Shown: positions 1 to 7,663 of the stretch, piece after piece
Position numbering within the stretch: the stretch's first letter is position 1
Layout: every line of letters starts with the position of its first letter
Assembly: GCA_038206725.1 (NCBI GenBank)
Contig: JBBRAO010000009.1
Span: forward strand, 15,795-79,794
Direction: 5' to 3'
Source of the DNA: JBAXXL01 sp038206725
Lineage (GTDB): Bacteria > Bacteroidota > Ignavibacteria > Kapaibacteriales > UBA2268
Length of the DNA: 64,000 bases
The notes under the pieces: generated by a model
The model's database searches: none
What the model saw: only the letters and a program-made list of their open reading frames with translations
What the model was told of the DNA's origin: nothing
Made by a program: the position numbers and the translations under genes

Positions 1-671
1 GTATCCCACCTATAATTTAAAAGTTGTCCTTCGAGATATTTTTCCTGTATCTCGGTTAACATATTTTTCGATGAATCGTAGGTACGTGTAAACCTATCTG
101 AATTAACCCATTTGTCTATTGACCAATATTCCTGGTTATCTATTAGAACATTTCCAATCACGTCGTAGGTATAAGATACGCGTTTCAAATTGACCCATTG
201 TCCGCCAATAAAGTCTTCATAAATTGAAACGAGAATTTTACCGTCCGGTGCGACAGTATTATTAAAACGCATAGCTTTAACTAACTGCCCGTCGGTAAAC
301 TCTTGATGGATATAAGAAACAGTAGTACCGTTCGTGTCGTAAGCCCTATCCGACGATGTTAGAATATCCCATTTCCCATTTCGCCATAATTCATAGAGAT
401 ATGACAACTCTCTACCCTTTTCGTCATAAGTATAAGTAGTTTTTGACTGATTTATCCACTGCCCGTTTCGAAGCATTTCCTTTAAATACGACGGGTCTGC
501 CCCTTTTATATCGTATTTGTATGTATAACGAAGAAGTGTGCTATCGGTTTGATATACATCTACCTGATTAACCAAATCTGTGCTTGCTTGGATTGCTGAT
601 TTGCCCTCTTTTGCCGATACTGCAAATACCGCGAGTGTGTATATAAGCATAAGTGTTAATATTAGTTTCAT
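1..671 (-). CDS. secreted repeat protein, partial (3' end beyond window)
   Basis: The frame is open from an ATG at 671 to the window edge, giving 223 residues without a stop, so the C-terminus is missing. Residues 1-20 form a signal peptide (MKLILTLMLIYTLAVFAVSA). The mature part is built of degenerate repeats of about 35 residues, each with a YTYD- or AYDT-like turn followed by a G-Q/K-W segment (for example RNGQWINQ, RNGKWDIL, IGGQWVNL). This resembles YD/RHS-like or MORN-like secreted repeat proteins of Bacteroidota, but no family can be named firmly. It is probably exported to the periplasm or cell surface. It reads away from the restriction-modification genes, with a 62-nt gap after the endonuclease stop, so it may be co-transcribed with them. 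A T9SS sorting domain could lie in the missing end. Confidence 0.7.
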   Translation of the reverse strand, partial: MKLILTLMLIYTLAVFAVSAKEGKSAIQASTDLVNQVDVYQTDSTLLRYTYKYDIKGADPSYLKEMLRNGQWINQSKTTYTYDEKGRELSYLYELWRNGKWDILTSSDRAYDTNGTTVSYIHQEFTDGQLVKAMRFNNTVAPDGKILVSIYEDFIGGQWVNLKRVSYTYDVIGNVLIDNQEYWSIDKWVNSDRFTRTYDSSKNMLTEIQEKYLEGQLLNYRWD

Positions 672-733
672 AATTGCTCAAAGATTTTTTTATATTCGTA
701 TCTACTTATTTATATTATATGAATTAGGTACAG

Positions 734-1465
734 TTATTTACCCGAATTATGCTTTACGAGTTTTTCCCATTCTATATCCCCTTCTTCATTACAAAAGCCA
801 ACTGTAAACTCTTTGATGAATTTATTAATCATTTGAGAATATGAATTATTAAAATCATCATTTCTTTCTTTTGCTTTGTGACCAAGAGGTTCAATCAATT
901 CTGTAAATAAATTCGGATTTCCAGAAATAAATTCCCAGAAACCTTGCCCGCAATATTTATAATAATCGCCCTTATCCGGTTTATTATCTCTTCCATAGCA
1001 ACAACCATTTATCGCAACAATATTGAGTTGAGAATTGCTTGTTCTTAAGGCTTTCTTCGCAGTTTTAAAATCAGCTATCATTTTAGAGATTTGAGAACTG
1101 TTGCCCCAATTTGGACCCGATTTTATTGTTACTATGTTTCGGATTCCATTGTTATCAAATTCAAGATCAATATTGGTAATTCCAGATTTCCAACCACCAA
1201 ATACTTTATTATTTATAAATATTGCAAGACCTTCTAACCAGTCACCGAAAATTCCTTCTTCGCTTGAAGAAATATGAGCATCCACTATGCTCCGAACAAT
1301 ATGGTCAGCAGTTAATACGTGTTTTGCTTTGAATAAATAAGGGTTTTTTCGTTTTAATACATTGATTAACTTTAAACTATCTAAACTCTGAATGCGCTTT
1401 TCGTGGAAAGTGCCGATATTATTTTCAACGTATTGCGATACGTCTTTCAGGTTCAATTCTTGCAT
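734..1465 (-). CDS. type II restriction endonuclease, PmeII-like
   Basis: This 243-residue protein resembles the PmeII family of type II restriction endonucleases. Visible family-like segments are FGDWLEGLAIFINNKVFGG (about 74-92), IDLEFDNNG, VTIKSGPNWGNSSQISKM (about 112-129), NGCCYGRDNKPDKGDYYKYC and a C-terminal IEPLGHKAKE stretch. The E...D...xIKxG arrangement (E in DWLEG, D in NIDLEF, K in TIKSG) fits a PD-(D/E)XK-type metal-dependent nuclease core; that catalytic assignment is inference. The ATG at 1465 lies inside the 3' end of the methyltransferase gene (41-nt overlap in another frame), so the two are translationally coupled, with the protective methylase made first. No controller (C) protein gene is present. 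Its recognition sequence cannot be read from the protein. Confidence 0.78.
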   Translation of the reverse strand: MQELNLKDVSQYVENNIGTFHEKRIQSLDSLKLINVLKRKNPYLFKAKHVLTADHIVRSIVDAHISSSEEGIFGDWLEGLAIFINNKVFGGWKSGITNIDLEFDNNGIRNIVTIKSGPNWGNSSQISKMIADFKTAKKALRTSNSQLNIVAINGCCYGRDNKPDKGDYYKYCGQGFWEFISGNPNLFTELIEPLGHKAKERNDDFNNSYSQMINKFIKEFTVGFCNEEGDIEWEKLVKHNSGK

Positions 1466-2303
1466 AATTAGGTACCGGTTGAAAAAGATGTAAATCTATT
1501 GGTTTTAATTGTTTTTTTACCATATTATAATACTCGGGAACAATTTCAATTCCTATTGAATTTCTCATCATTCTATTTGCAACAATAATTGTTGTACCGG
1601 ACCCCATAAAAGGGTCAAGAACAACGTCGTTTTCTTTAGTGAAAAGTTTAATAAACCATTCAGGTAATTCTTCAGGGAATGCGGCACTATGATTTTTGTT
1701 GTTGCACTCTGTTGCTAAGTACAAAACATTAGTTGGATAAGCCTTGTCGCGTTCTAACCAATTAGAAATGTTTTTGCCAAAACCGCTACCAACTTTAGAA
1801 TTATCTCTGGTTCTGTCAGTAAGTGAAAGATTCTTTAACCGTGATTTAGCCCAATCACCCATAGGTACCATTACTTCTTCTTGATACATATTAAAGTGTT
1901 TGCATTTGTTAAATTGCAAAAGTCGCTCCCACGAATCACGAAATCGGTTGGGCCATTTTCCTGGATAAGAGTTTTTTTTGTGCCAAATAAATTCTTCAGT
2001 CCAAAGCCAACCTTGTTTTCGCATTGCAATTATAAGTTCCATAACATAAGTGCTTCGCTCACCATTAAGAACTTTTTCTTTGATGTTCAAAATAAAAGTT
2101 CCTGTAGGTTTCAAAACTCTTAGTAGTTGTTCTGACATCGGGAGGAACCATTCAACATAATTGTCAGGGTGGATTCCGCCATAAGTATTTTTCCTTTGGT
2201 CAGCGTACGGTGGTGAAGTGACAATTAAGTCAACAGTATTATCAGGGAGTTTTAAAAGCTCCTTTTTACAATCACCAAGATATAATTCATTAGTTATTTT
2301 CAT
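1425..2303 (-). CDS. site-specific DNA methyltransferase (N4-cytosine/N6-adenine class)
   Basis: This is the modification enzyme of the adjacent restriction system, 292 residues, transferring methyl from S-adenosylmethionine to an exocyclic amino group in DNA. Motif IV is TSPPY at about residues 29-33 and the SAM-binding motif I is DPFMGSGTT at about 230-238. The order IV before I is that of beta-class amino-methyltransferases; TSPPY rather than DPPY favours N4-cytosine but does not prove it. The N-terminus (MKITNELYLGDCKKELLKLP) is typical of full-length members. The downstream endonuclease overlaps it by 41 nt. A decayed duplicate of its first 40 or so codons and its upstream region lies at 3557-3818, beyond the intervening glycosyltransferase gene. 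Confidence 0.9.
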   Translation of the reverse strand: MKITNELYLGDCKKELLKLPDNTVDLIVTSPPYADQRKNTYGGIHPDNYVEWFLPMSEQLLRVLKPTGTFILNIKEKVLNGERSTYVMELIIAMRKQGWLWTEEFIWHKKNSYPGKWPNRFRDSWERLLQFNKCKHFNMYQEEVMVPMGDWAKSRLKNLSLTDRTRDNSKVGSGFGKNISNWLERDKAYPTNVLYLATECNNKNHSAAFPEELPEWFIKLFTKENDVVLDPFMGSGTTIIVANRMMRNSIGIEIVPEYYNMVKKQLKPIDLHLFQPVPNYARIEPERRIAIR

Positions 2304-2384
2304 ATATTTATTTCAATTTAACATTCAAATATACATTTTTTTAACCAATAATTATAAATCTGTGAATAACTTTTCTGAATTAAA
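2179..2384. repeat. direct repeat, copy 1 (methyltransferase 5' end plus upstream region)
   Basis: About 206 bp covering the first 40 or so codons of the methyltransferase and its upstream region recur at 3612-3818 in the same orientation, with scattered substitutions and small indels. Shared words include TCAACAGTATTATCAG and ATAATTATAAATCTGTGAAT. The two copies bracket the glycosyltransferase gene, so the region has been duplicated or the glycosyltransferase inserted into a duplicated methyltransferase locus. Confidence 0.85.
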
Positions 2385-2434
2385 GTAAATTAATCTAAGG
2401 AAGTCTTTCATTATGGGTTTACAAAAATACATTT

Positions 2435-3553
2435 TTACTTCAGCGAATTGCTTTTTGCCAATAAATACACATCATAAATCATCTCAAAACGCTCGGCAAC
2501 GACAGAAATCGAAATGTCTTCCATCAAATCGGAAAGACCTTCTACTGAATATTGTTCCTCTTTATACGGGAACCACGGCATACATTGAGCGTTCTTACGA
2601 TAATTGTTGTACAGCGCTATGCAAGGAACTTTTAAAGCCGCGGCAAACTGCACCGCGGAAGTATCGGGTGTCAGTAAGGCATTACATAAACTTATAGCTG
2701 ATGCGTATTGAGCAAGACTAGCGGTTTTGATTAATTTCGCCTTCTTCGTTTTACTGATAATTTCGTCTGCGGTTTGGTAGTAATCGGGCATAGCGAAAAT
2801 TAGTACTTCAAGATTTTTGTACTTATTTGTACTTTGATTAATGAAATCAATATTATTTTGTGTACCCCAAAAACGTGCTATGCTCGAACCCGCTAAATTT
2901 ATCCCAAGGGCGAAATTATCGGGGTTAATCGCGGTTACTTCTTTCATTTCCCTAACAACTTCAACACCTAAATCATATTCTAATTCCAGATTTTCATTAG
3001 CAGTATCTATTCCGAAAACTTTCAGAACGGAAGCCGTTCGTTCAACTATATGCTGGTCAAGCCGGGTATCGCTTGTAACGGTATGAGTGTAAAGATTACA
3101 AGCAGTGGGGTTGTAAAATCCGATTTTGTATTCCACATTAAAAAAACGCAGAAATATCGCTGAAGTTAGTGATGCTCTTTCGATTAAATCAATTACGACA
3201 TCGTAGTGGTTTTTTCTCATTCGCACAATCAGTTTCACGATATTTAACAAATCCTTTTTGTATAAATAAATGTTATTAAAGAATTTTCTTATAGCACTTT
3301 TGGTAATAATGTTCTTCCCGCCCATCAAAATGTCCAATCTTAAATTCGGATATTTACTTTTTAGAAGTTTAATTGTAGGGATCGACACCAAAACATCGCC
3401 TATCCTATCTTGTCTTAAAAATAGAATTCTCTCATTGCCCGATAATGAAATGTATTGAAGCGGTTCATAAATAACAATGGGTGGTTTACCGGAATATACT
3501 ACCCGTTGCAAAATTCGTTTTAATGATAGTTCGGTTCTTTTAAAGCGGTGCAT
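2435..3553 (-). CDS. glycosyltransferase family 9 (heptosyltransferase-like)
   Basis: This 372-residue protein looks like a GT9 family (ADP-heptose:LPS heptosyltransferase-like) enzyme that adds a heptose-type sugar to lipopolysaccharide core at the inner face of the inner membrane. The family N-terminal motif is seen as LRQDRIGDVLVSIPTIKLLK (about 46-65), followed by KYPNLRLDILMG. The donor-site region reads LTPDTSAVQFAAALKVPCIALY (about 309 onwards), matching the usual T/G-D-T/S-x3-H-x-A-A-x2-x-P-x2-A-L-Y pattern, though the usual His is Gln here. The acceptor is not predictable. The ATG at 3553 starts 3 nt after the stop of a 59-codon methyltransferase remnant, so it may be expressed from the duplicated methyltransferase promoter. 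Confidence 0.8.
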   Translation of the reverse strand: MHRFKRTELSLKRILQRVVYSGKPPIVIYEPLQYISLSGNERILFLRQDRIGDVLVSIPTIKLLKSKYPNLRLDILMGGKNIITKSAIRKFFNNIYLYKKDLLNIVKLIVRMRKNHYDVVIDLIERASLTSAIFLRFFNVEYKIGFYNPTACNLYTHTVTSDTRLDQHIVERTASVLKVFGIDTANENLELEYDLGVEVVREMKEVTAINPDNFALGINLAGSSIARFWGTQNNIDFINQSTNKYKNLEVLIFAMPDYYQTADEIISKTKKAKLIKTASLAQYASAISLCNALLTPDTSAVQFAAALKVPCIALYNNYRKNAQCMPWFPYKEEQYSVEGLSDLMEDISISVVAERFEMIYDVYLLAKSNSLK

Positions 3554-3556
3554 TTT

Positions 3557-3736
3557 CTATTCTGTCCACTTAAAGTTTACTATTGTGATCTCTTCAGAAT
3601 AGGAACGTACACCATAAGTATTTTTACTCTGGTTTGGGTAGGGTGCTGATTTAAAAATTAAATCAACAGTATTATCAGAGACTATTAAAAGCTCTTTTTT
3701 ACAATCACCAAGATATAATTCAGTAGTTATTTTCAT
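3557..3736 (-). pseudogene. truncated, decayed duplicate of the methyltransferase N-terminus
   Basis: An open frame of 59 codons begins MKITTELYLGDCKKELL and follows the intact methyltransferase (1425-2303) for about 42 residues, to KNTYG. It then runs into unrelated sequence and stops at 3557. The catalytic TSPPY is changed to KSAPY, so even the retained part is inactive. The upstream 80 bp also match the intact gene's upstream region. It stops 3 nt before the glycosyltransferase start and could act as a leader or simply be debris. Confidence 0.85.
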
Positions 3737-3818
3737 ATATTAATTTCAATTTTATATTCAAATATACTTTTTTTTGGTCAATAATTATAAATCTGTGAAT
3801 AACTTTTCTGAATTGAAA
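3612..3818. repeat. direct repeat, copy 2 (methyltransferase 5' end plus upstream region)
   Basis: Partner of the repeat at 2179-2384, in the same orientation. Homology stops near 3612 inside the remnant frame and near 3818 upstream of it. The rest of the spacer up to the gene at 3945 is AT-rich, with a TATTTTTG word at 3933-3940 next to that gene's start. Confidence 0.85.
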
Positions 3819-3944
3819 TACTATAATAACAAAGATAATCAACTAATATTACCTTTATTGAGGAATTTACTTAAATTCGTCAATTATTTATTCTATTCTA
3901 AATTTTATTTATGATTTCAAAAATAAATTTCTTATTTTTGAAAT

Positions 3945-5252
3945 ATGAATAAAATAATAATCTTAATATTAGCAATTACTTGTTGTCAGACGTATCTTTT
4001 CGCTCAGGACAACATCTATATAGGCAAAAACGCGAGTATTCGCACTTTCCCGAAAGCCCAAATGGCAGTTTTCGGCGATATAATCAATGATTCCAAAGGC
4101 GGGCTGAACCATAATAATGGCGGCGAAGTATATATTTTCAGACATTCCCAAAATGGCAAAGCCAATAGCCGCGTTATTGATGGTCCTTATACCGGAAAAT
4201 CGAATGAGAATTATAACAAATCAGGTGTGTATTGCAGGTTCTGGAATTTGCATACCGATAATAATATCTTGCAATCAATACCCAGCGGTACAAAAATAAA
4301 CAAAGAAAGCGGAAGCGGCAATATAGAGATAGGGCAGGAAGTTCGGGTTTCTAATATCCATTTTTTTGACAATGGAATCGTCTGGACTCCGCGAAATAAA
4401 TGGAAAAACGCGTTTATTCATTACGACACGGAGAACGCCTCTTATATTGGGAATGATGATTCAAAGCATATAGACGGTTATGCGGCTAAAACGGGTTCCT
4501 CGGATTTTATTTTTCCGATAGGGGATGGCAGAATTCAAAGAGCTTGTGGAATCAGCAATCCTGAAAACGCTATTTATAAGTGCGCTTATTTCAATAAAAA
4601 CCCTTTCGACGGTACTTATGGATTGAGCGGAAACACAATCCAAACAGATAATATGAACAATCCTGAAGAATACATTTATAAAGTATGCGGCACCGAATTT
4701 TGGGATATTGACGGCACAGCTTCAACAAAAATAATTCTTTCCGCTAATAACCAAACAGGCGGATATTCGGATTGGGCTGATAATTTTGCCGACGCTAATC
4801 CCAAAAAAATTGTTATCGCCGGATATAACGGAAATTGGCGGAATTTATCCATTACGGATACAACAAAATTGGAGATGAATTCAAAAATGGATTTCATTTC
4901 AGAAAAGGGGTGTGTCCCGGATTCCCATTATTCGCTATTTACTTGGGCTTCAACAGATTCAACGCGTTATTCCGTTGTAGAAAATAATATTGACTGCGTA
5001 AAATACATTAGATTGGTTAATTATAGAAATGCGCCGTCGGATTTGCAACTGAATTATTCATTCGGTTACAGCGGCAACGGCAAACTGAAAATCTATGATT
5101 TTTTAGGGAAAGAAATTGAATCGGATAATTTGACATTTACAGACAAAAATAATACGTTTCAAATCAAACAAATTCTAAATAATAACAACCTTTACTTAAT
5201 TGTTCTAATTACAGACAATAACGACATTTTAAATCTTAAATTTATATATTAA
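3945..5252 (+). CDS. secreted protein with probable T9SS C-terminal sorting domain
   Basis: This 435-residue protein begins with a signal peptide (MNKIIILILAITCCQTYLFAQ). The middle is rich in Asn, Gly and aromatic residues and in beta-strand-like stretches (for example NGGEVYIFRHSQNGK, SDFIFPIGDG, GNWRNLSI), with no family I can name. The last 75 or so residues (GKLKIYDFLGKEIES ... NNNLYLIVLITDNNDILNLKFIY) have the shape of a type A T9SS sorting domain: an LxIYDxxGK strand and a final LYLIVI strand. It is therefore predicted to cross the outer membrane and be surface-attached or released. The next gene starts 4 nt after the stop and encodes another secreted protein, so the two probably form an operon. 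Confidence 0.75.
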   Translation: MNKIIILILAITCCQTYLFAQDNIYIGKNASIRTFPKAQMAVFGDIINDSKGGLNHNNGGEVYIFRHSQNGKANSRVIDGPYTGKSNENYNKSGVYCRFWNLHTDNNILQSIPSGTKINKESGSGNIEIGQEVRVSNIHFFDNGIVWTPRNKWKNAFIHYDTENASYIGNDDSKHIDGYAAKTGSSDFIFPIGDGRIQRACGISNPENAIYKCAYFNKNPFDGTYGLSGNTIQTDNMNNPEEYIYKVCGTEFWDIDGTASTKIILSANNQTGGYSDWADNFADANPKKIVIAGYNGNWRNLSITDTTKLEMNSKMDFISEKGCVPDSHYSLFTWASTDSTRYSVVENNIDCVKYIRLVNYRNAPSDLQLNYSFGYSGNGKLKIYDFLGKEIESDNLTFTDKNNTFQIKQILNNNNLYLIVLITDNNDILNLKFIY

Positions 5253-5256
5253 AATT

Positions 5257-7008
5257 ATGAAAACGAAAATTCTATTTACTTTATGCCTAATATTGATATT
5301 CAGCACATTCCAACAAGTGAGCTGTCAAATAAAAATTGGCGATAACCCAACTATCATTGATTCAACATCGCTGTTAGAGCTGGAAAGCCACAACAAAGGT
5401 TTGCTTCTACCGCGGTTGAATACACAGGAAATGAACGCAATGATCAAACCGCCGAACGGGGTGATAATATTTAATACCGATTCTTCATCAATTGTCATAA
5501 GGACTAATGGCGGTTGGCGTAAAATTCAACTCCAAACAATTGTAAATACAGGTTATCTAAAGTTGGGTGATAACCCTACAAAAAAAGATACTAACGCGTT
5601 AATTGAGTTGGAAAGCCATAACAAGGGATTGCTTCTTCCGCGAATGAATACAAGTGAAATGGACGGCATAGTTAAACCGCAAAACGGTATGATTGTTTTC
5701 AATACTGATTCATCGTCAATAGTCATTATGTCAAGCGGACATTGGCGAAAACTCCTGCTGAACCAAAAAGCCAACACAAGTTATCTCAAATTAGGTAACA
5801 ACCCAACAGTAATAGATTCAAGTTCAATTTTAGAACTTGAAAGTCATAATAAAGGAGTGCTTTTACCAAGGTTGAATAGTTCCGAAATGAATTTAATGAA
5901 AAATCCGCCCAACGGTATGATTGTTTTCAATACCGACTCTTCATCCATTGTGATTAGAACAAACGGCGCTTGGCGAAAATTGCAATTCGGCATTACCGAT
6001 AATACCATATCTAAAACTTATGAAAATGATTTGGGGTATGTCTTTGTTCAAAAATTTTGTCAAACAGGGGACGGCACATTTACAAATCCTTGGCGTTCGA
6101 CTGACGGTTCCGCGGGAATAAAAGCCGCACTGAAGCAACTAACCCCGACCAGAAGGGTTATGTTTTTCAAATCGGGCTACTATGCCACGACCGGAAATTT
6201 AGTAATAGATTTCGAAAAAGAGTTGCCAAATTTATCGGATCCATATTGGAGAGTCGCTTTTGCGGGTTATGGTATCGAATTCCAAGGCCACGGCGCTTCG
6301 ATTTACGTAAACGGCGGTGCTCCTTTGACAAACAGCAAACCGGGTATTTTGTTCAATTGGAAAGACGCGCACGCTTTTTACTGGAAATTCACCGGTCTTC
6401 AATTCTATGGCGTGGTGGACAATCCTCTGGTTCAATGGGGTTCGAGCTATGAATTCCCTTTAAATGGATGTGAGTTTGATATAATAGCGAATAATGGATA
6501 TGTTTACCCTGATTACAAGCTTTCGATGTCGCCTTCCGCGGCTATTAAAATTTGCTGGCCCCTCGAATCAAAACTACATTTGGTAGCAGTTAGCGCCACA
6601 GGCGCGGGAGCGATTTTGGAAACGGCTACATTTTGCACTATAAACGGCGCGTTCAGCAACACAATTATTCCAAATACAAACACTATCTATAACAATTCAT
6701 TTGGTTTGCATTTGATTAACGCGCAATCGAATAACTTCACTTCGATGGATTTGGAAGTCGCTTTCAGCGGTATCAAATTCGATAGCTGGAGTATTCAAAA
6801 TACTTTCAGCGCGATATTCGTTGCGAATTGCGATTCTTTAGGCGCTGTTTTTGATAATAGCACTCAAGCCACAAAAGGCAAAAACCTAATTATGTCCATC
6901 CGTAATGGTGCGACAATTGAAGAGCCAAGCAAACCAAAAGTTCAAAAATTATATTCACCGGGCAGTGATGCTACCAAAATCCAGATATTCAACTATTTTG
7001 ATTTTTAA
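5257..7008 (+). CDS. secreted protein: three 77-residue repeats plus beta-helix-like region
   Basis: This 583-residue protein has a signal peptide ending near VSCQ (about 24). Three tandem repeats of about 76-77 residues follow (DNA spacing 231 and 228 bp). Each contains LELESHNKGxLLPRxNxxEM and xPPNGxIVFNTDSSSIVI ... WRK. Such NKGLLLPRL/FNTDSxS repeats occur in many Bacteroidota surface proteins and in phage tail fibres (family knowledge). From about residue 260 a single region of about 320 residues, rich in Gly, Asn and beta-strand patterns (FFKSGYYATTGNLVIDF, GYGIEFQGHGASIYVNGG, TINGAFSNTIIPNTNTIYNN), looks like a right-handed parallel beta-helix as in pectate lyases and tailspikes. No catalytic site is recognised. 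An adhesin or glycan-binding role is an inference. No sorting domain is obvious. Confidence 0.72.
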   Translation: MKTKILFTLCLILIFSTFQQVSCQIKIGDNPTIIDSTSLLELESHNKGLLLPRLNTQEMNAMIKPPNGVIIFNTDSSSIVIRTNGGWRKIQLQTIVNTGYLKLGDNPTKKDTNALIELESHNKGLLLPRMNTSEMDGIVKPQNGMIVFNTDSSSIVIMSSGHWRKLLLNQKANTSYLKLGNNPTVIDSSSILELESHNKGVLLPRLNSSEMNLMKNPPNGMIVFNTDSSSIVIRTNGAWRKLQFGITDNTISKTYENDLGYVFVQKFCQTGDGTFTNPWRSTDGSAGIKAALKQLTPTRRVMFFKSGYYATTGNLVIDFEKELPNLSDPYWRVAFAGYGIEFQGHGASIYVNGGAPLTNSKPGILFNWKDAHAFYWKFTGLQFYGVVDNPLVQWGSSYEFPLNGCEFDIIANNGYVYPDYKLSMSPSAAIKICWPLESKLHLVAVSATGAGAILETATFCTINGAFSNTIIPNTNTIYNNSFGLHLINAQSNNFTSMDLEVAFSGIKFDSWSIQNTFSAIFVANCDSLGAVFDNSTQATKGKNLIMSIRNGATIEEPSKPKVQKLYSPGSDATKIQIFNYFDF

Positions 7009-7252
7009 TTGTAGATACGAAGAAAAACCCCCTAAGCCCTTGGAACAATGGGGAACCAAGACGAGAGCCCGAGTATTCATTTCCACGGAAGTGGAAATCC
7101 ATCTTAAATTGCGGATAAGGCATAGTGAATGAGAAGAAAGAAGAGACCGGCTTCTTCAATCCTGAAAGGATGGCATATTTGTAGAAATGAATTTGCACGC
7201 TTATGTTAAGCCCTGAAAGAGCGAAATAAGATAGCCGGATGTTGTTAAAATA

Positions 7253-7335
7253 AACCTTATTTTCTATTCAAACCTTAGTAGAAAAGATATATCTGTGGGC
7301 ATCGAACCTTATTACCTTATTTTTGCTGATAATAA
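7253..7335. repeat. palindromic CCTTAGTAGAAAA element, copy A (partial)
   Basis: It contains ACCTTATTTTC then AACCTTAGTAGAAAA and an inner ACCTTATTACCTTATTTTT, matching the left half of the fuller copies at 17688-17798 and 45516-45650. The right-hand mirror (TTTTCTACTAAGGTT) is missing here. Confidence 0.7.
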
Positions 7336-7527
7336 GAATCCTTCTTCTTTGCGGGTTTCTCTTATTTCTTTTCGACGGGCATCTCGACTTCGCTCGATGA
7401 CCGGCTCAGACAGCTAGCGACGTGCTCTACAAATCGAAAATAAATCCCTTAATCCAAGAAATCCTTAAAATCCCGGTTCAGACATCCTTTTTCTTATTCC
7501 CATTAAAATTTGACAATTAACAATTAT

Positions 7528-7556
7528 AAAAAAAGCCCCATACAAAATACGAGGCT
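7528..7556 (-). terminator. Rho-independent terminator of pepT
   Basis: Read on the minus strand, AGCCTCG, a nine-base loop and a near-complementary GGGGCT are followed by seven T. It lies about 110 nt past the pepT stop. Confidence 0.6.
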
Positions 7557-7663
7557 TATTGTTTCTTCTCTTTATTTCCTATTCCCCCTTGTTCCATGGG
7601 GTTTAGGGGGTTTCTCTTTCTTCTCTTCTCAACTTTATAACTCTCAACATTCAACTTTATAAC

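Larger units (their letters stand above)
7009..7663. other. repeat-filled intergenic region, no gene
   Basis: These 655 bp contain no credible gene. They hold members of several dispersed repeat families: a CCCCTTGGAACAATGGGG element at 7023-7057 and its inverted relative at 7581-7616, a TTCCACGGAAGTGGAAATCC hairpin at about 7078 (also at 17519), half of a palindromic CCTTAGTAGAAAA element (7253-7335), an ATCTCGACTTCGCTCGATG word at 7383 (also at 45705 and, inverted, at 29117), and a GTCTGAACC/AAGGATT-type element in inverted orientation (7451-7484). A probable terminator for pepT lies at 7528-7556. Confidence 0.75.

Noticed and set aside
5332..5990. Threefold DNA repeat
   Set aside because: The units are in-frame 77-residue protein repeats, explained by the 5257-7008 gene.
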